Shown piece by piece: positions 25,590 through 37,513 of a DNA stretch of 64,000 nucleotides. A program made the position numbers and the translations under genes. The stretch comes from Circinella minor (lineage: Eukaryota > Mucoromycota > Mucoromycetes > Mucorales > Lichtheimiaceae): NCBI GenBank assembly GCA_016758965.1, contig JAEPRB010000090.1, positions 79,901 through 143,900 of the forward strand, in the 5' to 3' direction. The notes below the pieces were generated by a model. That model was not told where the DNA came from. It searched no databases and saw nothing but the letters and a program-made list of their open reading frames with translations. How positions within the stretch are numbered: the stretch's first letter is position 1; each line of letters starts with the position of its first letter.

Positions 25590-25892
25590 TTAACCAATCT
25601 CCCATTTGTTCGATGTGACTTTACGAACATGCCCATATAATGCGTGATTGCAATACCCACCATCTCCGTGATTTTCATAAAAACCAGGTCCATAAAATAC
25701 TATAACCTCATAATAGACTAATCCACACATAATCCCATCCTCTATTCTAACACCACTGTGGGTGCTCTCTTGACAAGTGACAGCAACTGCAAGAACATTG
25801 TCAAGATTGTGCAACTTCTTCGATGCTAATGCCCTTGTGAAGTTTCCTCTCTGATCTTCAGTTGATGCAGCACCAATTACAGGATCGGCCAT
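25590..25892 (-). CDS. small orphan protein, possibly secreted or part of a longer gene
   Basis: A 100-residue frame with convincing protein composition but no family I recognise. It has three Cys (CQES, IMCGLV, GGYCNHA) and an aromatic/Gly-rich C-terminal half (YYEVIVFYGPGFYEN, DGGYCNHALYGHVRK). The frame stays open upstream of the Met: acceptor-like TTATAG ends at 25946 and would add a hydrophobic segment (KVGFIFVILLQTE) just before the Met, which could be the end of a signal peptide or membrane helix encoded with an unseen upstream exon. So the true start is uncertain. It stands alone in a 6 kb relic-rich interval. Confidence 0.5.
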   Translation of the reverse strand: MADPVIGAASTEDQRGNFTRALASKKLHNLDNVLAVAVTCQESTHSGVRIEDGIMCGLVYYEVIVFYGPGFYENHGDGGYCNHALYGHVRKVTSNKWEIG

Positions 25893-27469
25893 TTCAGTTT
25901 GCAGAAGAATGACAAATATAAAACCAACTTTACTGATGTTACCGTCTATAAAAGAGAAAAACCTTGGCTAGTTTAATAAAAAAAAAAGTTTCCAAAAAAT
26001 TTCTGAGACCAACAGAAGATGCGTTAGAAAACATTATTTTTTTTAACGGCTAAGAAAAACCGTGTGTATATGATAAACGGCCCATATATTGGCTCCAACA
26101 GCTCATAAAAAAATAACGTCGAGCATATGGATTATTAATAATAATGATAGAATCGCTGTCACTACCAATTGTAATAGCGCATGATCGATCAATGTATACT
26201 TACGATCGGGTTCTGTCGGTTAGTGTGAGGAAACGTAATTGAAGATAATTAGATGAGAAGAGAGAGGGTTCGAGAATATGTATAAATAAAAGTGATTATT
26301 GTTTCGAAGTACACACCCAATATTCGGAATGTATCAAATTGGAATTTGTTTATATAAACACAGGCACCATAAACTACGTTAAGCAATCCCCTCGGACCAT
26401 CCCCACAGCTGATTGTTACAAAATTGTTAAATTACCCTAATTGGCATTCGGCGTAAACAGTATCTGATAATTATACTGACCATATTGTGCTAGCGGATGC
26501 TGTGCCGCTAATTTTACAGTTGGAAATTCCCATCGTAAACACTAAAATGAGCGCTACATTGCTTCAAAAATGTAAATAAAATGCGAACTCAATGAACAAC
26601 GAGGGCAAAACACCATACATGTGCGACCCTTATTTTAAAAAATATAAATAAAAATAGATGGAAGTAGAAAAATATTCCACAAGCAATTTTTATGCAGTTG
26701 TTAAGCTTTAATTTTTTTTTCTATTGAAAAATTAAGAAACGGTTAGCATTAACAACATTGTGATCTGAGTGTTAAACAAGCTGTCAAATCAATATAACAG
26801 GGACCGTAACAACGGATGGTTTATTATCAAGCATAGCATTTTCATGCAGTTTATTTTCTTTTGTGATGGGATCGGGGGTTTTTTTTGGGGGAGGTTCCCG
26901 AGTTTTGCAAGGATTACTGTGATACAAAATTCCAAATATGGGCAAGTCTTGCAAGTTTCGACAGATTCGCGAAAGCAAGTGTAACCATTATGGACAAAGT
27001 ATTTTTAATTTGGATACTTGTGAAATGTTAGTTTAGGGTATGAATATATCAGTGTTGGGTTACTGGCAAGCGGGAACTTCTGACGGACACCTTTTTCACT
27101 CAATCAATATGGAATTATGAAATGAGAAATTTTTGTTAAAATAATAATAATAATAATAGTAGTAGTAAAGAGAGAGAGAGAGAGAGGGAGAGTAGTTAAG
27201 TTTAAATTATGAAAAAAAAATCTTTCGTTGTCATCTCTAAAGTCTAGGTTTGTCTGCATAAAAATCCTTCTGCTCTACATAGATCACGACCCCAGTCAGC
27301 AACTGGTAAATTTAGCTCCTGTGCATTGACAGTCGATGTCAGGCTTTAACCTATAAAGTCAATATACTAGACAGCGTGTCAATATTTATGTTGAAGTTAT
27401 CGTTTGCTTGCACAGCATCTTGATATCAATGCAAAACCAGTGATTTTTAAAAAAAACATTGTCGCCATA
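25893..27469. other. intergenic
   Basis: No supported gene. A TAATAATAG/GAGAGA microsatellite lies at about 27140-27190. Short frames at 26769-26984 on both strands overlap one another and have no domain signal. Confidence 0.4.
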
Positions 27470-28229
27470 CCGTCACCGCTCGCTATAACGATACACCCCG
27501 TCAGACCAAAAGTGTATCGTTATATCGAATTATCGTTATATCGAATTCTTGATCTGAGTTATAATGATCAGATAAAATGTCATCCATATGATGTACTTGG
27601 CCTTATTTGTATCTATATGTCTTATAAAAAGACTAAACTCTAGAACTTTATATTGTCCATACTAAAAATAAGCTATAAAAATAAAACGGTTCTTTTTTTT
27701 GTACAGTTTTCGTTGTCAAATATCCCCCGTCTTATTACTTCTAATTGAATTACAACCACGTAATCGCATATAATTAATGCTGATCCCCTATAAGAAGAAA
27801 ATGCGAGTATCATATTATGATAAGCATCATAAACCGTCTACGTATTATTGTTTACAAATCCATGTCAATTGACAAAGAAAAAGTTAGACAAGCACAATTG
27901 GGGAAAAAACAAATCTAATTTTTATAAGAAAGAAGCATAAGCAAAATATCACTGATTTTTTTTTAGTGAGACAGTGCCTGAAGATAAATTTGATATTCAA
28001 ATTATTAAAACTTGACAAAAAATGCTCAACAAACTAATATTATTTCCTTTTAAAAAAAATAAAGAGGTTATTTGTTCGCTCGATATAACGATATTTTTGC
28101 CAAAACTCTATCGGATATCGTTATATAAAATTAACGATATTTCCCTGCTTAATCTGTCTTGCACCCCAAAACCCGATCGTTATATCGAAATATCGTTATA
28201 TCGAATATCGTTATAGCGAGCGGTGACAG
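27470..28229. mobile_element. non-autonomous TIR DNA transposon (MITE-like, TA target site)
   Basis: The ends carry a 22 bp perfect terminal inverted repeat beginning GTCACCGCTCGCTATAACG at 27472-27493, with its reverse complement at 28206-28227. One base further out differs, and beyond that a TA stands on both sides (27468-27469 and 28230-28231), the duplication typical of Tc1/mariner/pogo elements. Copies of TCGTTATATCGAA lie inside each end, and a further GCTCGATATAACGATA occurs at 28079-28094. No transposase frame is present. It may be one element with subterminal repeats or a solo end next to a smaller 150 bp copy. Confidence 0.8.
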
Positions 28230-29464
28230 TACGTACCTATGTTATTGTACTATATATTTCCATAGCTCCTGTTCTGGACCATATATTATAATGTTATAAT
28301 AACAATAATAATAATAGTAACAGATATGGAGTATTACAAATATAAATAAACCAAATTATTTTTATTCAATATTATGTATCATATTTTATCTTTACTGATA
28401 AAAAAAAAATGCCATATATGTCAACTTTATAATTTAGTCTTATATACGTATTTCCGCCTAGCGGAAAGAGGGCCCCGGGTAGGCCAATATGTTCAGGGGA
28501 AAAAAAATTTAAAAGATTATGAATCAACCATTGTTCAGTTATACTAATCGCCATCAATGATATTGATAATAGGCATACGTACTTCCCTTTAAAGCATAAA
28601 AAAGCTGGAATTTTCAGGGCTGTAATTATACATAAATGTATGTAAAACTATGGGTTATCAGTTGCAATCCCCCGACCGATCATATTAAACTGTGTACGCA
28701 CAATACCTTGCCCATTTACTCATTAACGCTATTATTAACTCTCAAAATGAAATACGCGTTTCACCTGCTGCTATCTCATCTTTCTTACAATCATCCTCAT
28801 CGTCACTAATTCCCACAGCAGAAAACACATCATTATTACGTATCACAAACAATAGTACCACAATTATTATATACCAGTAACGGCCGAAGCAGTGGGAGAA
28901 TCATTACAACCTCAACAATTTTACCAAGAAAAAGAACACAAAGATCAAAAAGAAAAGTAGTAATACCATACCTAACCATCATCTCCAACTCCATATAGAA
29001 AATTCTCACCATTTCCATCACGAGAAGAATCCATAAATCCTCCCCATCAGACTCCATAAAATGTTTATCACCCAAATTTTTATATTTAATTCAGCTAATG
29101 AATGTGTTGAAATAATACATAACTCGAATAAAGCGATATGTAATAGCAAATTATTGTACGTACAGCTTTTTCTTATGTCAGACAAATTCTTATCGTGTTT
29201 CTAATGCATTATAAAATACTGTTCTCTTCTTCTTTTTATACGTACGTTATTCTTTTATTCTTTGTAAACATTTGAAATAAAGAGGTATGTCATAAGAGAT
29301 TTTTACCAATTATAATAAATAATCAATACTATCAATATTGAATTAAATCTCATAAAGTATTATGTTTGAATACTAGCATAAGAACAATACAATATCAACC
29401 CATCATAAAAATTTATTTTATATATATACATAATACAATTATACAAGCTATATATGACAAAATA
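28230..29464. other. intergenic with a possible small gene relic
   Basis: Around 28690-28960 (+) the sequence reads as protein-like in two adjacent frames: QYLAHLLINAIINSQNEIRV in one, then PVTAEAVGESLQPQQF in another. This suggests a frameshifted fragment of an unidentified gene. The rest is AT-rich with no gene. Confidence 0.35.
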
Positions 29465-31546
29465 ATGACCACAACAACAATAAACGAAAATCAAAAGAGT
29501 GAAAATGTTTATAAGAGCAGTACGCTTACTACTGTGGTACAACCGCATGCTTCTATTGTCATGGAAAACAAAAGTTCATTATCATTAAATGAAAATAAGA
29601 ACAACAAACACAGAGAATTTACATATTCTCTGGAAGAGAAAAAGCTTCTCAAAAAAATAAATTGGGCTACAGTACCATTTATATTTATCATTATCTTTTT
29701 TCAGGTAAAGATAGCAACACACTACTACGTACTTGATGTTGTCGTTGAACTAAAATAATAGTACATTGTGTATTAATCAAAGAGCAAGTTCTTATATAAA
29801 CTATTATTATACTTTCTTTATTTATTGTATTGAAAAAAAAAGTATATAGATAAAATTACATTAAATTATTCTACAGTTATGAATTTATTTGAAGATACCA
29901 GTATGAATGGGAATGAATTTAATTGGGCTGGATCTTTATATTATGCTGATTATCTTTTATTTTTGGTATGTACGTATGTAAACTTTTTCATTTATTTACT
30001 ACTGTACCTAAAATAATTCCTTTTTTTTTTTTTTGAGTTTGACTAATAAAACATTATAGTTTTTAAATCAATATTTTATGCATCGATTTGCTCTTTCAAA
30101 ATATCTGGGTTTAATGCTTATATTTTGGGGTGTTACGCTTGGATGCACTGTATTAGTACGTAATTTTCAACAACTTGCTGCTTTACGTTTTATGTTAGGT
30201 TTTTGGGAAAGTGCAGCAATGCCATGTTAGTATTATATTATATATTCTATTTTGTTTTTATGTTTAGTAAATTAGAGTAAAGAAATAAAGCATTTAATTA
30301 AGTAATATATATGCTTTATAATTAATATGTTGTTACTACTACAGGTGTATGGATGATTATCTCTATAACATACCGTCGGCGTGAGCAAGCACTATTATTT
30401 GGTTTAATTTTATCAACTTATGCTTTTGGTGGTGTCATTGGTGGTGTGACGGGTTATGGTTTCTTAAACTTAAATGATGTCTATGGACTTAGTTCATGGA
30501 AATGGTACATCTTATATAATTTTGATAGATAAGAGAAAAAGAGAAACGTTTAATAGTAAATAACTTGGATTATATTCAGTTAACAAAAAGCACTAAACAT
30601 GAATTTGATTTCCAGGTATACGATAGTTTTAGGTGTTACTACAGTCATTGTGGGGTTGATCACATTCTTATTTATGCCAGATAATGCAAAATCAAGATGG
30701 TATCGACTTACACCTGAAGAAAAAGAAATTGTGAAAGAACGAATACAAGATAGTGCTGTGATCCAAGAATCAGAAATTAATTTTGAACATATATTAGATC
30801 CATTAAAGAATTACGATTTTATTGTTTTTTCTTGATTATCTTTTTCACAAATCTTCTTAATGGTGCAATGAGTATTTATAGCACATTGATTATTAAAAAT
30901 CTAGGTGGATTTTCAGTAAGTGAATGATTTTAATATACATATTTATTTAAATTGAGATATATTTAATATTCTACTATTAACGTTTTATTATTCATTATAG
31001 GAAGCTGAAGCAATCTTGCTTAGTATTCCTTATAATATCATTTCCATTATACTGATTTTTATGACGATTTACTTTAATAATCGGTTTCGCGAATATGGTT
31101 ATATAGCAACAATTTGTTGTGTAATTACACTCATCGGATTACTTTTATTGATATCATTACCAAAAGGACATCCTATTATTATTGGTTTATTTCTAGCGAA
31201 TATTGGACCACAATATTCAATCATCACAACCTTAATTTCAGTCAATACTAGTGGATACACGAAAAAAACATTTTATACCAGTATGGGGGTTGTTTCTCGA
31301 TGTCTTGGGGATTTCGTAGGTCCTCTTTTGATGAATGAAAACCAATTTCCACGATACACAAATGCAATGATAACATTTATTATTACAACATGTATTTCAG
31401 CTCTTTTGTTCTTATATATTCGAAAGAGTTACGTTCGAGATAATCGATATCGACGAATTCAATTATCATTTAAAGCGAATAGATATGTAAAGAAATATAT
31501 TAATATAACAGATAAAGAAAACTTGCATTTTGTATATCATCCATAG
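29465..31546 (+). CDS. MFS transporter, allantoate-permease (Dal5/Tna1, ACS) type, with a one-base frameshift
   Basis: Twelve-helix-type major facilitator resembling the fungal anion:cation symporter family (organic acid, nicotinate or allantoate uptake at the plasma membrane); the substrate cannot be read from sequence. Exons 29465-29704, 29843-29965, 30060-30225, 30345-30504, 30616-30915, 31001-31546. Landmarks: cytosolic N-terminus then LLKKINWATVPFIF, YIDKITLNYSTVMN, LGFWESAAMP, MIISITYRRREQAL, and the central loop LTPEEKEIVKERI. In exon 5 the T6 run at 30825-30830 puts a TGA in frame after DFIVFS; one more T restores LIIFFTNLLNGAMS and the phase of exon 6, giving about 511 residues. Either a recent inactivating deletion or a homopolymer sequencing error. 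Its stop lies 182 bases before the RFC gene. Confidence 0.8.
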
Positions 31547-31728
31547 AAGAAATAAATATTTGATCTTTTTTTTACCTTTGTCTCTACCTATAATGTTTGA
31601 AAAGCGGCATCTCAAAAGTTATATTGCAGAACACGGGATGCGCGTTTTTTTTCTTTTTTAAGTTCCTAGAGAAAAATCCAAATTCGCGCTTTTTGATAAA
31701 AAAAACTGTTAGTACTAAAATAAAAAAA

Positions 31729-33493
31729 ATGAGTGCTATGGATATTGATACACCCGTTATACGCGATAAAGGAAAAGGAAAATTACGAGCTACAACTCAA
31801 AATGATCAATCTGATAACTTGCCTTGGTAATGAAAAAAAAAATAAAGAATTTTTATTCGATTTTCAATATTAACAATAATATTTTAATTTAATATAGGGT
31901 TGAAAAATATCGACCGAAAACATTAGACGATCTTGTTTCGCAAAAAGACGTAACATCAACAAGTAATTATTTATTTTACATAAACACACACACACACACA
32001 TATAAATATTTCAAGGTTAATTGGAAAATTAATTTGGGGGGGTTTTTTTTTTAAAAAAAAAAAGTTGAAACCTTTATTGACGCGAACCGATTACCACATT
32101 TGTTGTTCTATGGACCTCCTGGTACTGGTAAAACTTCTACAATTCTTGCGTGTGCACGCAAATTGTATGGTGACAATTATAAATCTATGATTTTAGAGGT
32201 AAATAATGAAAATAAAGTGAGGGGGGAGGGATAAATATATACAATATAAAAAAAACATAGAATTTTAATTATATATGTGTATATAAAGCTAAACGCATCT
32301 GATGATCGTGGTATCGACGTTGTTCGAGAACAAATCAAAAATTTCGCAAGTACAAGAACTATTTTCAGCTCAGGTTTTAAATTGATTGTATTGGATGAAG
32401 CTGATTCTATGACAAATCAAGCACAAGCTGCTTTACGTCGAGGTAATGACAAAAAAATCAATTAATAAGACCAGTGGTTAATCTAAACCAGGAATGAAAA
32501 ATAGATGACTAAAGATATTGTAAATTTTTTTATGGTGGGGGTAAAACTTATAATAGTGATTGAAAAGTACACCAAAAATGTTCGTTTCTGTATAATTTGT
32601 AACTATGTAAGTAAAATTATACCTGCTATTCAATCTCGATGTACTCGTTTCCGTTTCGCACCATTGGAAAGTGAACAAGTAGAAGATCGATTACAGACAG
32701 TCATTAGTACTGAAGGGTAAATTTAATATATATATATATATGATAATGGGAAGGATGTGTATAAATATGGAAATCTGATATGGGCCCTTGTTATATGGGT
32801 ATATATAGTGTAAATATTACAGACGATGGTAAAACTGCATTATTAAGACTTTGTAATGGTGATATGCGTCGTGCATTAAATATTCTTCAGGCATGTCACG
32901 CCGCCTATGACAGAGTAGATGAAACTGCTATTTACAATTGTACAGGTCATCCACATCCACAAGATATTGAACGTATTGTCACATGGATGTTGTCAGATGA
33001 ATTTAGTACCATTTATTCGAGTAAGTTCTTCTTTTTTTTTTCCCACTAGAATACAAACAACAAATCTATTAGAAACTTAAGAATATATTAGTGAATATGT
33101 GAGAGTGTTTGGGTCAGCTTAATAAATGTGGTTTTTGCTCATGGGAAAATAATTAAAAATAAAATAGATGTTGAAAAATTGAAACGAGAAGCAGGATTAG
33201 CATTACAAGATATCATTAGTGAAATTTACTATTATATTCTTGCTATCGAATTCCCACCCGATACACGTATATTCTTATTAGAAAATCTAGCAGAAATCGA
33301 GTAAGTATTATTATTTTTATGGAAGAAAAAGAAAGGATGGAAAAATATATAGTTTAATTGTTGACTTTTTTTTTTATAACTTTTCATTTTGGTTAGATAT
33401 CGATTGGCAGAAGGTGCCAATGAAAATATTCAATTAGGTGCCCTTGTAGGTGCTTTTAAACAAGCTCTTCAAATTGCTGCTGCTGCATCCTAA
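31729..33493 (+). CDS. RFC3: replication factor C subunit 3 (yeast Rfc3 / human RFC5 orthologue)
   Basis: AAA+ clamp-loader subunit that helps load PCNA on primer-template junctions and also serves checkpoint and cohesion clamp loaders. Eight exons (31729-31826, 31898-31962, 32065-32198, 32289-32442, 32557-32716, 32809-33020, 33168-33300, 33397-33493) give 350 residues, the usual length. Seen: [17 protein letters not shown], Walker A GPPGTGKT (about 71-78), Walker B DEAD (about 135-138), the SRC arginine-finger box (177-179), sensor-2 [11 protein letters not shown], and the C-terminal collar helices. RFC3 rather than RFC2/4 is chosen from the [16 protein letters not shown] and [12 protein letters not shown] segments. 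Very short, AT-rich introns (71-147 bp). Tandem with, but unrelated to, the MFS gene upstream. Confidence 0.95.
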
Positions 33494-34536
33494 ATAAATA
33501 AAATAAAACTTACTCTTATTCTTTTTTTCCTTTTTTTTAACCTTTTCTTTTTTGTAAACACTGTGATAACTTTTTTGTACATTAAAAGAAAAGAGAAGAA
33601 TTTTCACATGTCTTGATTTATTGAAAGGAAAATCTAGAAAGTCATAAACTTTTAGAGCATGAAAATTTTCTTTAAGTGCAATGATGAATCATTATTAACA
33701 ATAAGGGGGGCATCTAAATGAATTGAACTTATATTTTACCCCTGAAATAAATAAATAATGTCATGCTCTAAATAAAAACTTTTATATAATTTCACCTCAG
33801 TGATCTTTTTTTATATCCTACGTAGACTACTACTTGATTGTTATAAAATCATGTACGACATGAAACCATACGTAGTAGATAGGCTTAGCATGATTGTCAA
33901 CAATGTAATTCATTTACACAACAATAAAAAAAAAATCGACGATCTGGTAACCTAATTTATATTATTGTTATATCTAATATCAAGGTAATAGAGTAGGGCC
34001 ACATCTCTCAATTCTACCCATTTTTTGGGAAACTTTTTCATTTACACACGCAATTCATAAATTATCGGGTTTTACAAAGATTATATTTGTTATGCACATG
34101 AGAAGCTTTGTTTTTGTTTTTTGACAATTTTGGTGTAAACAAAATAAATAAAAAATTGTTCATGTGAAAAAAAAAAGTTATAAATAAATAAGTAATAATA
34201 ATATAGTATGTACAACCAAATAAGGATATTAAAAATGCAAGAAGGGAAAAAAAAAGTAAAACAGTAATAAGTTATAAAAACTATAGAAGGTAGAGATAAT
34301 GCGCGTAACAAAAAAAAAATGGAACAGGATAGAAAAAAAAAAGGAGGAGGTTTGTTTCTCAAAAATAAATAAATAGTTTCTTTTTTTTAAATGTTGGACG
34401 ATAAGTGTGTGAATGTTGAATTGTGATTTGCGGTTCTTTTCAATTAGAAAAAAAAAAGAAATAGAGTTTAAAGTGAGTGAATATTATAATAGTGTGGGCT
34501 CGTGTGTAAGTGTGTGAAAAAAGAAAAAAAAAAAGT
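33494..34536. other. convergent 3' intergenic region
   Basis: Between the RFC3 stop and the minus-strand hydrolase stop. A/T homopolymers only; no gene. TACGTA copies near 33819 and 33868. Confidence 0.4.
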
Positions 34537-36400
34537 TTAAACATAGACCGTCAATGTTGAGCTTCTGGCCGTAGGCAATTGATCTTCCAATTTCTTAAGA
34601 ACAGCTGCTTCCAATTCTGTATCAGTGGTAGATAATGCCTCGTGAAACTCTTCACTTGAAGAATCATCATACTCCTCAACCTCTTCATTACCTTCTGGAA
34701 CAGCTTCCAATCCTTCACTTGCGCGACGTGCTGATAACTCATCAACAGCGCGACCTTCACGTGGAGCAACCACAGTTCGATAACAAAAGTCCGCAAAAAC
34801 TGTATCTGCACGGTCCAACAATGCTTTATCCTTGACAACTTCACGTACACAGAACCAATCTATATATTATTTCATCAAACATAACATTTATAGGTGTGGT
34901 TAATATACATATACATACATCTATATATTTGTATTAACAGTAATAAAAGTCATGCTAAAAGAAAACTTACCATGGACACAATCTTCAACAATACTTTCCC
35001 ATTGTACACCATCTTGTTCTGCTTTTTCAGCCAAATCCAATGCATCATCTCTTAATACTTCTTTGTTACCAACATACATAAGCACTTGTTCAGGTAAGAA
35101 TGCATGGAAACCCGTTTGTAATTTTGCAATACCAAGAATTGGACTTGCTTCTGTAGGACCATCAGGTTCATTTGTTGTTTTTTCAAAATAATCGCGTTTA
35201 ATTACCTATAAATATATATACAGTTCAAATTAGCATTATTATTATTATTATTATTATTTTGATCAAAAATAGTAAACATTTTTTTTTTTTTTTTTTTTTT
35301 ACCTTGGCAGTATTTTGTGAAATGTAATCATATTTAACATTAACACGCCAAGATTCAGAAGTAGTTTCATCCGTAACTAAAGGAGATACAAAAACAGCAC
35401 CAGCAGGTCGAGGTAATTCATTTATCATGGGACCTCCAATATCTTCTTCTTCTGGATCATCTGTTACAATTTCGAACCTATTTTAATGTTGTTACTTGGT
35501 TACTAATTATACAATACTAACAAAACATCTTACTTGTTGCTACCATAACAACCGTATAATATGACATTAATAAACTTACATGGATGGATCATGTGTCAAA
35601 AATAACATTTCAAGTAATAAAGAAGCACCAGCTGAATCACCTGTAACAACAACTCTTTCTGGTTCAACACCAATTGTCTGTACTAAATGTTCATAAGCCT
35701 TTACAACATCTTCAACAGGACTTGGATACTTATATTCAGGCGCTAATCTATAATAATAAATTTGATATACATTTTAAAAGTCAACAATTTAGTTTATTAC
35801 CCCACTTTGTATATACATGATGTGAATTTTTTCTTCCTTTTTGTTTTCAAATAATATTTATTGTTTGTTTACCTATAATCGATCGACATAATGAGAGCAT
35901 TTAAATTATATTTCTTTTTGAGGAAAGTGATCCACCGAATATAGGTATCCATATACATTGTACAAGTTCCCAATCGGAATCCACCACCTTAATTTTTTTT
36001 TTTTTTTGTATATATATATTGTTCCACAAAATTAAAATGAATATCACACAAAATATCGCCGCCTTCTTTTTTTTTTGCTGTTGTTCAATGAAAAACAAAG
36101 AGAAAGAGAAAGAAAGAATAATTATTTACCGTGTACATTGAAAAAAATAATATCAGCTTGATCAATGCGTCTTTTCAATGCAATATCATCCAACTTGTTA
36201 ACATGTTCACCAATCCAACATCCAGACCATGCATTATTCCAAGCTACTTTATGAATCCAAGGTTTATGTGATTTACGTGGTCTAGTAATATCATTTAAGA
36301 TCATGCGAGCTGCTGGTGCTGGATAAGCAAAGACTTTACGTAATACTTTGATTACTGCTCCAGGTGGAAGTTTTCGAAGTTGTTTACGGACACTATCCAT
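34537..36400 (-). CDS. alpha/beta hydrolase, hormone-sensitive lipase (HSL) family
   Basis: Probable esterase/lipase or steryl-acetyl hydrolase-like enzyme. Six exons (36400-36130, 35987-35873, 35747-35580, 35477-35303, 35205-34971, 34859-34537) give 428 residues. The oxyanion-hole motif HGGGF (His90 onward) spans intron 1. The nucleophile elbow GDSAG places the catalytic Ser at 167, an acidic residue lies in the EVLRDDA segment (about 292-297), and His321 in VHDWF completes the triad. IDYRLAPEYKYPSP is the family's conserved block after the oxyanion hole. Residues 350-428 form an acidic Glu-rich tail beyond the hydrolase fold with no domain that I recognise. No signal peptide or clear membrane anchor. 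Substrate not inferable. Confidence 0.88.
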
Positions 36401-36911
36401 TATATGCTAGTTAAGAAAAACTGAAAGAAGAAAAAAAAAACAGAAGAAAAAAGGAAGAGAAAGAATGAGAGTGAGAAAAAAAAGAAAGGAATTATAAAAA
36501 TACTCAACTAAACACGTTTGAGACTAAGCATTTTTTTTTGTTGTCCCGCAATAATAAATAAATAAAAGTAATAACGATATAATATACCCCAACTGGCGTA
36601 CTTTTTTTTCGCTTGTGCAACCATATGTTTTGATTTTTATTACTAGAAATAATATCTACTAATATAGATAAAGAACAGTCGTGGGGAGGATTTTTTTCTG
36701 TGTGTGGAAAGATTTATTATATTTTATATGTTATACTTATGTACAAACTAAAATGATATTATATGAAATGGAATGGATGAAAAAGAGATAGATAAAGGAA
36801 AGGAAGAAAGAGGAAGAAAGAGGAAGAAAGAGAGTGCGGGGTATACAAATGCTTAATATATGTTATTGTGTTGTTTTGCTATTTTGCTGTTATGCTGTTG
36901 TGATTGTTCCA
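36401..36911. other. intergenic with a short tandem repeat
   Basis: Promoter side of the hydrolase and 3' side of the small membrane-protein gene. Three exact copies of AGGAAGAAAG stand in tandem at 36801-36830. No gene. Confidence 0.5.
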
Positions 36912-37291
36912 TTATGCGCTCAACTGCCCAATAGGTAAAGTAACTTTATAGTTCCACCAACCGTCACCTTGTCCAAAAGTTGCATTCGAATCTTGTCGTA
37001 CGTCAAAAAGTCGTGATTGATGTAAATCGATCCAACACCTTCCTTGTCCCCAATAACAAGTTGATGAAAATAAAGCGATCAATAGTAATGTACAATAAAT
37101 GCTATATGACATTCGTAAAACCCCGCGTATTAATAATCTATTTTCGTTTTCACTAAAAAAAAATAATTGAATCAAACTTACCAAGGCTTTTGATGTAAAA
37201 AGAATGAAACCAAAAACAAGATGACAAAAATAGGTGGTGCATCAGGGAATGGTAACAGTAATAATGGAACAAAATATCGCATGCAATACAT
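36912..37291 (-). CDS. small two-helix membrane protein, unknown
   Basis: Two exons (37291-37182 and 37152-36912, only a 29-base intron by this reading, with GTAAGT donor and TTTAG acceptor) give 116 residues. The first hydrophobic segment covers about residues 6-32 (YFVPLLLLPFPDAPPIFVIL) and the second about 54-70 (IYCTLLLIALFSSTCYW). A soluble C-terminus follows with CWIDLHQSRLFDVRQ and GWWNYKVTLP. Not a family I can name. The 29-base intron is unusually short; the alternative is reading from a Met inside it (37184), which would remove the first helix. The frame and composition support a real gene; the start is uncertain. Confidence 0.55.
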
Positions 37292-37513
37292 GTTTTTCTT
37301 TTCTCCTCTTCTCTTTTTTTTTTTTTGGTGGAAAAAGATATATAAAAAGAAAATAAAAGAGAATATTTAATAGTAGTAAATGATGCTATCTCACTCTCTC
37401 GCCTCTCTCACACATATACACGCGCGCAATAATTTAATCAAGCCAATTCAAAAAGTCACGAGTTAAAAAAAACATAGAGCTGGGTCTTAAAATTAAGATG
37501 GTGCCTAATTTTT

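Noticed and set aside
26255..26290. GGTTCGAG resembling a tRNA B-box
   Set aside because: Lacks an upstream A-box and an acceptor stem; flanks are GA-rich low complexity.
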